Shown one piece after another: positions 36,327 through 43,624 of a DNA stretch of 64,000 bases. The position numbers and the translations under genes were made by a program. The notes under the pieces were generated by a model, which worked only from the letters and a program-made list of their open reading frames with translations, made no database searches and was not told where the DNA came from. Each line of letters opens with the position of its first letter. Within the stretch, counting starts at the first letter, position 1. The DNA is from Pelobacter seleniigenes DSM 18267 (GTDB lineage Bacteria > Desulfobacterota > Desulfuromonadia > Desulfuromonadales > Geopsychrobacteraceae). Where the stretch lies: assembly GCF_000711225.1 (NCBI RefSeq), contig NZ_JOMG01000001.1:62001-126000 (forward strand). Direction: 5' to 3'.

Positions 36327-37532
36327 ATGAACTGGCCCTTGATAAATATAGACTTACTCAGATTGATCGTATTTTCTTTTGCCGGAATCAGTACGGCAGG
36401 CCTATTTGCGCTCCTGCCAAATGCCAACATAGCCACGATCACCACCTTTTGCTTCTATGTTCAAATTTTCGCCGGCCTTCGCCCCAGCGACTTTGCATTA
36501 TTCTTCTGCCCTGCGGTCATCGCTGCGTTAATTCTCAACAACAAGCCACACACAAAGGAGGCAGAATCTTTCACAGGACAGGGCTCCTGGGCACTCATGT
36601 TTTCTGTCATGGCGTCTATTTTAATTATTTTCTTCAGACATAACATCGCAGAATTCATTATTTTTTTTAAAACCAGCGGTCTCCTACTCATAACTATTCT
36701 AATTCTGACAGTCAACGTCCTCACTTCATCGACAACCGTTCTGAAAGCAATTATTCCCCTCACCATAGGGCTGTCCACAGCAATCCTCGGCCCCGCCCTG
36801 GCAATCGAACTTCCCTTTTCCCCCTGGAATACCATAAACCTAAATGAAGGGAAAAATCTTGTGGCCGTGCTGACCGGGGCTTTTATTTTCCCGGCAATAC
36901 TGTCAACAAACAGCGTTGTTCACGTGCCGCTCCTACAGGCGAGAAAAAACCTAAAAGCCTTGGAATTCCCAGCCATTCTCTTCCTTATCGTTACCGGCAT
37001 CGGCATATCGCCCTTAAGCATTGTCCTGCTGGCCATTCTCAACAGTGAAAATGTTAATTTCGGAGCCATGACAACATATGAAAGCCCTGAAGCCACACTT
37101 TCGATAGTCTTTTGTACAATCATAGCTTTAGCTATATCGATTTTACTATTCAAAAAATACCTACCCCTAAAAAGGTACTTTCAAAACATATATAACGATA
37201 ATAATTTTAAATGGATTTACGGATCTCTCATATTTGTCATTTTTTCATCTACGACAATCTATTCTGATCTAGGAATTGAAATTATATATTTTTCAATTTT
37301 TATAGGAATTTTCATAACCATAATAAAAAAACATCATTATCCTGTTAATCTATTTATAATTGGATTTATATATGGAAACAAGATCGAAAACATGTTTAAA
37401 ATATTTTTAAAAACAGGATCATCTTTTTCTATTAGCTCTATATTGTTTTTTTCATTTATTTTAATTTTGACATTACTGTATAGAATTTTTATTAATAAAA
37501 CAAATTATTCAATATCAAACATTAAAAAATAA
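36327..37532 (+). CDS. Strongly diverged TctA-like membrane protein
   Basis: A 401-residue, roughly 11-helix protein, about 100 residues shorter than TctA. It aligns by eye to TctA in two places: LFALLPNANIATITTF ... FAGLRPSDFALFF ... ALILNNKPHTKEAES against GALPGL ... FGL.P..AL ... AILL.PGTPEA; and YPVNLFIIGFIYGNKIENMFKIFLKTGSSFSI against the TctA end (FPL...ILG...G...EN.LR.....G..). The conserved Gly/Pro residues of GALPGL and the whole GIPGS motif are lost. From about 37100 it is extremely AT-rich. It may be a transporter of altered mechanism or a transporter-like sensor unit; it is divergent from the kinase-regulator-Bug operon. The coding frame is intact. Confidence 0.65.
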   Translation: MNWPLINIDLLRLIVFSFAGISTAGLFALLPNANIATITTFCFYVQIFAGLRPSDFALFFCPAVIAALILNNKPHTKEAESFTGQGSWALMFSVMASILIIFFRHNIAEFIIFFKTSGLLLITILILTVNVLTSSTTVLKAIIPLTIGLSTAILGPALAIELPFSPWNTINLNEGKNLVAVLTGAFIFPAILSTNSVVHVPLLQARKNLKALEFPAILFLIVTGIGISPLSIVLLAILNSENVNFGAMTTYESPEATLSIVFCTIIALAISILLFKKYLPLKRYFQNIYNDNNFKWIYGSLIFVIFSSTTIYSDLGIEIIYFSIFIGIFITIIKKHHYPVNLFIIGFIYGNKIENMFKIFLKTGSSFSISSILFFSFILILTLLYRIFINKTNYSISNIKK

Positions 37533-37548
37533 TTTCATCTAAAGATGA

Positions 37549-37577
37549 GTTGCTCATTCTCAAAAGAGAAGAGCAAC
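37549..37577. terminator. Hairpin between the convergent TctA-like and tctA genes
   Basis: GTTGCTC-A-TTCTC-AAAA-GAGAA-GAGCAAC folds into a 12-bp stem with a 4-base loop between two convergent genes. Neither side has a long T-run, so its strength as a terminator is uncertain. Confidence 0.45.
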
Positions 37578-37599
37578 CCCGCTATATCTTTTATATAAA

Positions 37600-39090
37600 T
37601 CAAGAAATCCTGCGAGAAAAAATTTTTTTCATACTCGGCCATAGCAATGTAACCACAGCAATGACAATAATTGTTAACGCAATTGGACGAGTCACAAACC
37701 CCATCGCACTTCCATTACCAATGATTATCTGTTTTCTCAAGGAGTTTTCTATCAATTCACCGAGAATAAGTCCTAATATTAACGCTGCGCTTGAGTATTT
37801 AAATTTATCAAAAAGATAACCAATAAATCCAAAAAGGAACATGATGAGAACATCGTAAAAACTGTTCTTCAGGGAGTAAGCCCCCACCAAACCAAGGACA
37901 ACAACCAGGGTGCCAAGCATTGGATAGGGCAATTTCAAAATATGTCCAAACTGGCTGGTAACAAAACGCCCACCGATAAACAATAACAACGCTGCAGCAA
38001 TCAAACCTAAGAAAATAGCATTCAGCATAAGCGGCTGATCCCGAATCAGCAGGGGGCCAGGTGTAAGGCCAATAATCATAAAAGCTGCCATGATAACGGC
38101 CGCGACGGGGCTTCCTGGAATTCCGAGGACCATTGTCGGCACCATAGATCCCCCAACAGCTGCGTTGTTGGCAGATTCTGGGGCAATAATTCCCCGTGGA
38201 TTACCTTCTCCGAATTTTGGTGTTTCTTCTTTATGACGACCTGATGCTTCTCCATATGCGATAAGACTCGCAATTGATCCGCCGGCAGCGGGAATGATAC
38301 CTATAATCGTTCCTATGAGAGACCCTTTGATAAAAGTGTCCCACATCTTCACCATTTCTCTAAATTTCATAAGTTTGATCGAGACCTTCTGGCTTGATCT
38401 CATGGTTGTATCTCGGTGGCTGTATTCTTCTATATTTTTATAGACTTCTCCAATGGCAAAAGCCCCAATCATAACGGAAATATAGTTAATGCCGTTAAGC
38501 AGGAAGGGCTGTCCGAAAGCAAAGCGTTCAACGCCGTTTATACTATCCAAACCAATTGTTGACAGGATGAGACCGACCAGAACTGAAAATACCGCTTTTA
38601 ACTGATTTTTCGAACCAATACTCGTGATACAGCACAGCCCAATCAACCCCAGGCCAAAATATTCTGCACTCTGAAATGACAAAGCCGCAACAGCCAGAAG
38701 AGGGGCGGCCAAAAGCATAATGACAGCAGAAAATATCGTTCCAAAAGACGATGCGGTGACCGCAAGTCCAAGAGCCTGGCCGGTCAAGCCATTTTGTGCC
38801 ATTGGATAGCCGTCAAATGTTGTGGCAACAGCTTCCGGTGTGCCTGGGGTCTTCAGCAAAATAGCAGAGATTGACCCACCCGTAGCACCGCCGACATAAA
38901 CAGCCACCATGAGGACAATTGCGGCTATCGGATCCATGGAATAAGTGAATGGCAGGCAGAGAATGATGGCCATTGACGAACTCAAGCCCGGCAATGATCC
39001 GCAGATCATCCCAAATAGCGTGCCGACCACTATCAGGAGAAGCGTCAGCGGCTGTAAAAATGCGGCCAAAGATTGAAAAAGAATATCCAT
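37600..39090 (-). CDS. tctA: Tripartite tricarboxylate transporter TctA (second system)
   Basis: A 496-residue canonical TctA: CGSLPGLSSSMAIILCLPFTY (about residues 31-50), GGATGGSISAILLKTPGTPEAVATTFDGYPMA, then GIIPAAGGSIASLIAYGEASGR, ESANNAAVGGSMVPTMVLGIPGSPVAAVIM and ALILGLILGELIENSLRKQIIIGNG. It is the last gene of the minus-strand operon prpF-tctC-tctB-tctA. It is not a close copy of the TctA at 26093; loop sequences differ throughout, so the two systems were probably acquired or evolved separately. Substrate is likely an aconitate-like acid given the PrpF link. Confidence 0.95.
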   Translation of the reverse strand: MDILFQSLAAFLQPLTLLLIVVGTLFGMICGSLPGLSSSMAIILCLPFTYSMDPIAAIVLMVAVYVGGATGGSISAILLKTPGTPEAVATTFDGYPMAQNGLTGQALGLAVTASSFGTIFSAVIMLLAAPLLAVAALSFQSAEYFGLGLIGLCCITSIGSKNQLKAVFSVLVGLILSTIGLDSINGVERFAFGQPFLLNGINYISVMIGAFAIGEVYKNIEEYSHRDTTMRSSQKVSIKLMKFREMVKMWDTFIKGSLIGTIIGIIPAAGGSIASLIAYGEASGRHKEETPKFGEGNPRGIIAPESANNAAVGGSMVPTMVLGIPGSPVAAVIMAAFMIIGLTPGPLLIRDQPLMLNAIFLGLIAAALLLFIGGRFVTSQFGHILKLPYPMLGTLVVVLGLVGAYSLKNSFYDVLIMFLFGFIGYLFDKFKYSSAALILGLILGELIENSLRKQIIIGNGSAMGFVTRPIALTIIVIAVVTLLWPSMKKIFSRRIS

Positions 39091-39107
39091 CTTGTCATCC
39101 TTAATTA

Positions 39108-39593
39108 TTAATAAATCATGTAACTAAGTTCGCGCAGCATACCTACACCTCGGGGAAGCGGTACGTAAAAAACCGACCCGAAAACAACAACCAAGACAGT
39201 GGTTGTAACGATTGAAAAAATTGTCAACGTTACCCACTTTCGGTATCCAATCGCGACAGCTCCTGAAAATAGATATAGAACGGTGGTAATACAAAAGCCA
39301 AGGACGTTAAGTAGGGCGACATAGCCGGCAAGAAGCAGGACATTAATAACAAGCCTCCTGCCATCCGGTGAGCGCAAATTGAACATTGGGATATTTATTT
39401 TTCTTTTTTCTCTGAGGACCGTGACCGTTATAAAAATCAAAACAATCAGGGCAAGTATTGACAGGATTTCAGGAAAACCACTTGCACCAAAAATATCATT
39501 CGGGTTTTCCCCGGCGGGAAGGCCCATTGACTCAACCATAAAAAAAATAAGTCCCGCGCCAAGAATAATGTTAAAGACAAGCTCTATTACCAT
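39108..39593 (-). CDS. tctB: Tripartite tricarboxylate transporter TctB (second system)
   Basis: A 161-residue, four-helix TctB from the ATG at 39593 (GAGGTGAGAATAGGT upstream); a longer in-frame start at 39656 is not supported. Typical parts are the first helix (LVFNIILGAGLIFFMVESMGLPAG), the GASGFPEILSILALIVLIFITV segment and the C-terminal VALLNVLGFCITTVLYLFSGAV ... FYVPLPRGVG. It lies between tctC and tctA in the operon with short gaps (72 and 17 bases). Confidence 0.87.
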   Translation of the reverse strand: MVIELVFNIILGAGLIFFMVESMGLPAGENPNDIFGASGFPEILSILALIVLIFITVTVLREKRKINIPMFNLRSPDGRRLVINVLLLAGYVALLNVLGFCITTVLYLFSGAVAIGYRKWVTLTIFSIVTTTVLVVVFGSVFYVPLPRGVGMLRELSYMIY

Positions 39594-39665
39594 ACCTATT
39601 CTCACCTCACATAAAGCCGAATCGACCTGCGTGGACAGATCGATTCGGCGGCACATCTTGAATAA

Positions 39666-40640
39666 TTACTGCTTAACAAGACCCATTTCTTTAAAAATAC
39701 TGACATATTCCTTAAATTCGCGATCCCAGGACTTGCCGAAATCAGCAGCATTCAGATAGCCCGGCACCAGGTTCGTCATTTCGCGGGCTTCCATAGCCTT
39801 GTAAGCAGGATCGTCATAAGCTTTCTGGAAGGCATCAATAATGATATTCTTTATCTTCTCGGGTGTTCCTTTTTTAACGACAAAGCCGCGCCAGGAACCC
39901 TGAATAAAATCGATACCCTTTTCCTCGGAACAGGGGACGTCTTTTAATTGATCAACAGCGAGTCGTTTTTCACTAAGAACCAGCAATGGACGCACATCCC
40001 CACTTGCAGCCAAACTCATGAAGGAAATAAGTTTGTCCTGATACACGTCAAGCTCTCCACCAAGCACAGCAGCCTTAAGCTCGGACCCTGACTTATAAGG
40101 GACATAGGTCCATTCAATCCCTGCTGCTTTTGCAAACCCATTTGCAATATAGTTATCCAATCCGCCCGGGGAAAGACCACCAATTTTCAGCTGCTTAGGA
40201 TTCGCTTTTGCATAAGCAATCAGATCATCAATGCTTTTCAAGTTACTTTTCGCCGACACCCCAAACAGCACCACATCAGCTTGAACCTTGATGATCGGAT
40301 CAAATTCACTGCGGAATTTGACCGAGCTTTTATTCTGTGCCTCCTTGATCAACAGTGAAGGAGTAATTTCCATAATGGTATATCCGTCAGCGGGAGCACC
40401 ATATGTATACAACATCCCTTCAATGGTCCCGGCCCCTCCCTTGTTGATAGCAACCAGAGGCTTGCCCAGGTACTTTCCGGCTATCTCTGCGTATTGACGT
40501 GCGAACATATCACTCGCCCCTCCGGTGCCGAAAGGAATAACGAGCTCAACCGGCCTTTTTGGATAGTTCAGGGCAAAAGCACTTGTTGTCAACATTGGGA
40601 TTAAAGCCGTGATCATTACTGCCACAATCAGTTTTTTCAT
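39666..40640 (-). CDS. tctC: TctC/Bug-family periplasmic binding protein (second system)
   Basis: A 324-residue protein from the ATG at 40640 (AAAGGAGAT upstream). The frame stays open upstream to 40919, but that part is antisense-like to the prpF end and has no ribosome site. The signal peptide ends near SAFA (about residue 23). The Bug fold shows as NYPKRPVELVIPFGTGGASDMF, INKGGAGTIEGMLY, DGYTIMEITPS, GLSPGGLDNY and SWRGFVVKKGTPEKI. It shares many positions with the lipoprotein at 32639, implying a common ligand. It delivers that ligand to the TctB/TctA encoded downstream. Confidence 0.93.
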   Translation of the reverse strand: MKKLIVAVMITALIPMLTTSAFALNYPKRPVELVIPFGTGGASDMFARQYAEIAGKYLGKPLVAINKGGAGTIEGMLYTYGAPADGYTIMEITPSLLIKEAQNKSSVKFRSEFDPIIKVQADVVLFGVSAKSNLKSIDDLIAYAKANPKQLKIGGLSPGGLDNYIANGFAKAAGIEWTYVPYKSGSELKAAVLGGELDVYQDKLISFMSLAASGDVRPLLVLSEKRLAVDQLKDVPCSEEKGIDFIQGSWRGFVVKKGTPEKIKNIIIDAFQKAYDDPAYKAMEAREMTNLVPGYLNAADFGKSWDREFKEYVSIFKEMGLVKQ

Positions 40641-40723
40641 CTTCAGGAATCTCCTTTGTCTCCAGTTGGTGGTTGAACGTTCATTCATGTATTTATGCTT
40701 GCAAGATTTACTGTTTTCCCGTC

Positions 40724-41884
40724 TCACATCGCCTGGGGGTAAAACTTGCGAGAAACATAAACATTGCCATCCATTATCGGCTTTACTGTTCGGCAAACTC
40801 CGGCCCTGAGCAACTCCAATTGGCCGTCTGTCGATTTTCTCAAATCTACAAAAACCTCTAACACACCGGACGGATGCCCGATCCTGACCTCGCCACACAA
40901 TTGCGCCAGGGAACTGCAAACTTCATTAACAACCGTCCCCTCAATCAAGGCAGCAGTTGCGAGGCAAATCCCTCCGGTGACGGCATATGTCTTGTGGAGT
41001 TCAGCCATAGCTTTAGTCCGCCCAAGGAGGTCAACGGCGTCGGCATTTATTGTTTTACTTTCACTTGATTGGTAATTCTGAGATGAAGCGACAAATGCAA
41101 CCTTTGGCACAGCAGGTCCTACCTCGCACTTACTTTGCGCCAAACCCATCAGAACAGCTGCACTCGTGCGGATATCTTCCAGGTCTTCAAGAATTTGTGG
41201 ATTCGTTTCACAATCTGACGGCAATTCCGTGCCAGTAAGGCCAATTGCTTCAGCCTTAACAAAAACAGCGGGATTTGCAGCATCAACAAGGCTTACTTCA
41301 ACGACACGGCCATCGCGCAGAGTCAATTTGTCGCGGACATTCCCGGTGGGAAGCAGCTTGCCGGTTTTCGAGCCGGCTGAGTTGGGAAAGTTTAGAAAAA
41401 TTTTAGAACCGGTGCCAGGGACTCCGGATATCGCATAATCCCCTTCAAAGATAACTTCGCCATCAACAACCGGGACCTGTGCTTCAATTATTTTTTTGGT
41501 GTTTGTGTTGTAGATCACGACATTCGTTAACGGCTCAGTGACCTTAACCATTCCTTTCAGGATGGCATAGACACCGACGCCGGCAGAAATGTTGCCGCAA
41601 TTGCCTTCGTAATCAACAACAGCTTCTTTGATGCCGACATACCCAAAAGTATAGTCAATATCAACTCCTTTCCGTTTTGAATAAGACAGTATTGCAACCT
41701 TGCTGGTCAAAGGATCTGCACCGCCGATACCGTTAATCTGGCGCATATCAGGGCTTCCATAGATATCCAGTATGGCTTGGTCTCTTGCAGTGAGGTCATT
41801 TGGCAGATCCTCAGCCAAAAGATAGAGGCCCTTACTGGTCCCACCACGCATAAATACTGCTGGTATTGTCAAAAACTCATGCAT
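40724..41884 (-). CDS. prpF: PrpF family isomerase (aconitate/methylaconitate type)
   Basis: A 386-residue PrpF-family protein from the ATG at 41884 (GGAGTTAGTGAG upstream). Family marks: IPAVFMRGGTSKGLYL at the N-terminus, INGIGGADPLTSKVAIL, YEGNCGNISAGVGVYAI (about residues 95-111, with the catalytic-type Cys in NCGN) and SGVPGTGSKIFLNFPNSAGSKTGKLLPTG. PrpF folds like diaminopimelate epimerase and isomerises 2-methyl-trans-aconitate to the cis form; relatives act on trans-aconitate or oxalomesaconate. No prpB/prpC/acnD is adjacent, so the role here is more likely with aconitate-type acids imported by the co-transcribed TctCBA than in the methylcitrate cycle. Confidence 0.9.
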   Translation of the reverse strand: MHEFLTIPAVFMRGGTSKGLYLLAEDLPNDLTARDQAILDIYGSPDMRQINGIGGADPLTSKVAILSYSKRKGVDIDYTFGYVGIKEAVVDYEGNCGNISAGVGVYAILKGMVKVTEPLTNVVIYNTNTKKIIEAQVPVVDGEVIFEGDYAISGVPGTGSKIFLNFPNSAGSKTGKLLPTGNVRDKLTLRDGRVVEVSLVDAANPAVFVKAEAIGLTGTELPSDCETNPQILEDLEDIRTSAAVLMGLAQSKCEVGPAVPKVAFVASSQNYQSSESKTINADAVDLLGRTKAMAELHKTYAVTGGICLATAALIEGTVVNEVCSSLAQLCGEVRIGHPSGVLEVFVDLRKSTDGQLELLRAGVCRTVKPIMDGNVYVSRKFYPQAM

Positions 41885-42429
41885 TCTCACTAACTCCGTT
41901 TCTGCCACCGACTTGATTCGCTGCATAGATCATCATGATGAAGCACAATTTTTGTTACCAACTCAGTTGTGTTACGACATATAATCCCGTTCTAAAAAGT
42001 AGACAACATACTGACGGTATTGAGGTTATTGTCTTTTTTTTCGATTTTGTCGTTAATGACAGCGCGGTCTGCTTATGAGATCTACCTAGGCTTAAATGAC
42101 AATAAATGACGTGATATTTTTCCGATTAGAAAGAGTCGCCTGTGGCAGTCGTATAGATTTTTGAACGTAGAGTATTTTCGGGAAAGTTTCGGAAGATTCT
42201 GAAAATAGGTCGGATAATTATTTTTTGTCAGGGCCTCGACCCCATAGTGAAGACGCTATCAGTTGGAACGAAACCTCATTGGATTTTTTGTAATTGACTT
42301 TTTTGGTCAGGAAGGATGACATGTATTCACAAAGAGACTCCGTTCCAATAGTGGTACTTGCTGTCCCATAGTGAATGACATAAGCTTAGTCCGTTCTTCA
42401 ACGGCCGCCTCCTTTTCCGCAAACTTTGA
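41885..42429. other. Non-coding right edge of the island
   Basis: About 545 bases without a supportable gene. The AT-rich left part should hold the minus-strand promoter of prpF-tctCBA, though no clean -35/-10 stands out. Further right, an 11-base direct repeat CCCATAGTGAA occurs at about 42241 and 42365, and TTGGAACG/CGTTCCAA form an inverted repeat about 80 bases apart around 42262 and 42345. These may be remains of an insertion event at the island edge. Confidence 0.35.
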
Positions 42430-42522
42430 GTGGCCCACAGAGATGTTGCTTTCGATGCAATTCTGAAGGCGGTCGGGGTCTCCGTCGCTATATTATCCTT
42501 CTCGTTGAGGGTTGGTCCATGA
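42430..42522 (+). pseudogene. 3' tail of a ybaK gene, right scar of the island
   Basis: In one frame these bases read VAHRDVAFDAILKAVGVSVAI before the sir2 start. The end of the intact YbaK at 23595 reads IAPPSLLAILEPVRVSVAI, and the following leader also matches (TTCTCGTTGAGGGTTGGTCC against TTCTCGTAGATGGTTGGGCC). A stop codon just before 42430 removes any upstream part. The frame ends at a TGA overlapping the sir2 ATG, so the ancestral pair was ybaK-sir2 with coupled translation. The short length makes this less certain than the left scar alone, but the two together are persuasive. Confidence 0.65.
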
Positions 42523-43352
42523 CAACAACCGACAACCTGACCGCTGCGGCAGCCGCCATTCGCAATGCCTCGGCTCTGGTCATCACGGCCGGGGCAGGCA
42601 TGGGGGTTGACTCGGGGTTGCCCGATTTTCGCGGTAATCAGGGGTTCTGGAATGCCTACCCCAGGTATGAGCGCTTGGGACTGAGCTTCATTCAGGCGGC
42701 AAACCCGGAACACTTCGAGACCGATCCCCATTTCGGCTGGGGTTTTTACGGGCACCGTACCAACCTTTATCGCAACACCACCCCTCATCAGGGCTTCACC
42801 ACTCTTCGGAATTGGATCACCGCCAGGAACCTGGATTATTTCATTGTCACGTCAAATGTGGACGGCCAGTTTCAAAAGGCTGGATTCAATGATGATCATA
42901 TCCTGGAAGTGCATGGTTCCATCCACTACCTCCAATGCACGATCCCCTGCTGTTCCAGCATCTGGCCGAACAACGCGCAATTCGACATCAATGAAGCAAC
43001 TATGCGCTCAACCGAAATACCGCGCTGTCCGCATTGCAACCGGGTTGCCCGACCAAACATTTTGATGTTCGGCGATTATTCCTGGCTGCCGCAACGGGAA
43101 GCCGGGCAAGAAACCCGTTTTGAGAATTTCCTACAGCACACTGAAGCAGCCTCAACGGTCGTGATTGAACTTGGAGCCGGATCGGCAATCCCCACCATCC
43201 GCAACCTGAGCCAACGCCTCGGCCATCGTCCCGGCACCAGGGTGATCAGGATCAATCCTCGCGAAGCACAGATTGCAGGTCCCCATTTCAGTTTCCCCGG
43301 CAGCGCTGTTGATATTCTCAGCCAGCTTAATACTTGCCTTGCCTGCCCCTGA
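42519..43352 (+). CDS. Sir2-family NAD-dependent deacetylase/deacylase
   Basis: A 277-residue sirtuin from the ATG at 42519. The NAD-binding loop is VITAGAGMGVDSGLPDFRGNQGFW (about residues 22-45; Met and Asp replace residues of the common GAGxSxxSGIPDFRG), followed by VTSNVDGQFQKAGF (TxNxD) and the catalytic His in LEVHGSIHYLQC. Two Cys pairs, CTIPCC and CPHC, suit a zinc site, then PNILMFGDY and the closing GAGSAIPTIR and RINPREAQI. It deacetylates or deacylates proteins using NAD+. It lies just right of the island; a broken copy of its start lies at 23619. Confidence 0.88.
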   Translation: MTTTDNLTAAAAAIRNASALVITAGAGMGVDSGLPDFRGNQGFWNAYPRYERLGLSFIQAANPEHFETDPHFGWGFYGHRTNLYRNTTPHQGFTTLRNWITARNLDYFIVTSNVDGQFQKAGFNDDHILEVHGSIHYLQCTIPCCSSIWPNNAQFDINEATMRSTEIPRCPHCNRVARPNILMFGDYSWLPQREAGQETRFENFLQHTEAASTVVIELGAGSAIPTIRNLSQRLGHRPGTRVIRINPREAQIAGPHFSFPGSAVDILSQLNTCLACP

Positions 43353-43521
43353 TCTCGGCCTGCAGGCAGACACAGAAAAAAAGTTCAACCCCAAAACATC
43401 ACCTAATGAGTCATCTATAAAGCCTGAAATCTGCTAAAGAAACTTTGCAAAAAGACCCTTTCCTGATCAAGGTGAAGTCACCAAATTACCTGAATTGTCA
43501 ATAAGTTTTACTGTTTCGCCA

Positions 43522-43551
43522 TTGACAAAAGGGCTTTTTTAATGTGTTATA
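43522..43551 (+). promoter_or_regulatory. Promoter of the MshEN-receiver gene
   Basis: TTGACA (43522-43527), 18-base spacer, GTTATA (43546-43551). A hairpin AGCGGA/TCCGCT (about 43574-43602) lies in the leader just before the GGTGAGG ribosome site. Confidence 0.5.
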
Positions 43552-43624
43552 TCGGCTTTAATAATAAGTCAAAAAAGCGGACCGTATAAACTCGAACGTC
43601 CGCTGTAGTGGTGGTGAGGACATT

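Larger units (their letters stand above)
23731..42429. other. Accessory island for tricarboxylate sensing, uptake and oxidation
   Basis: About 18.7 kb lying between ybaK with a sir2 scar on the left and a ybaK tail with intact sir2 on the right. Nearly every gene is a transporter, sensor or enzyme for tricarboxylates, and the block is more AT-rich than both flanks, especially near 35.6-36.1 and 37.1-37.5 kb. No integrase, tRNA or intact transposase is present, so entry by homologous or illegitimate recombination at the duplicated ybaK-sir2 junction is inferred. Confidence 0.6.

Noticed and set aside
40641-40919. N-terminal extension of the second TctC upstream of 40640
   Set aside because: The signal peptide and ribosome site define the start at 40640; the extension overlaps the 3' end of prpF and looks like random translation.
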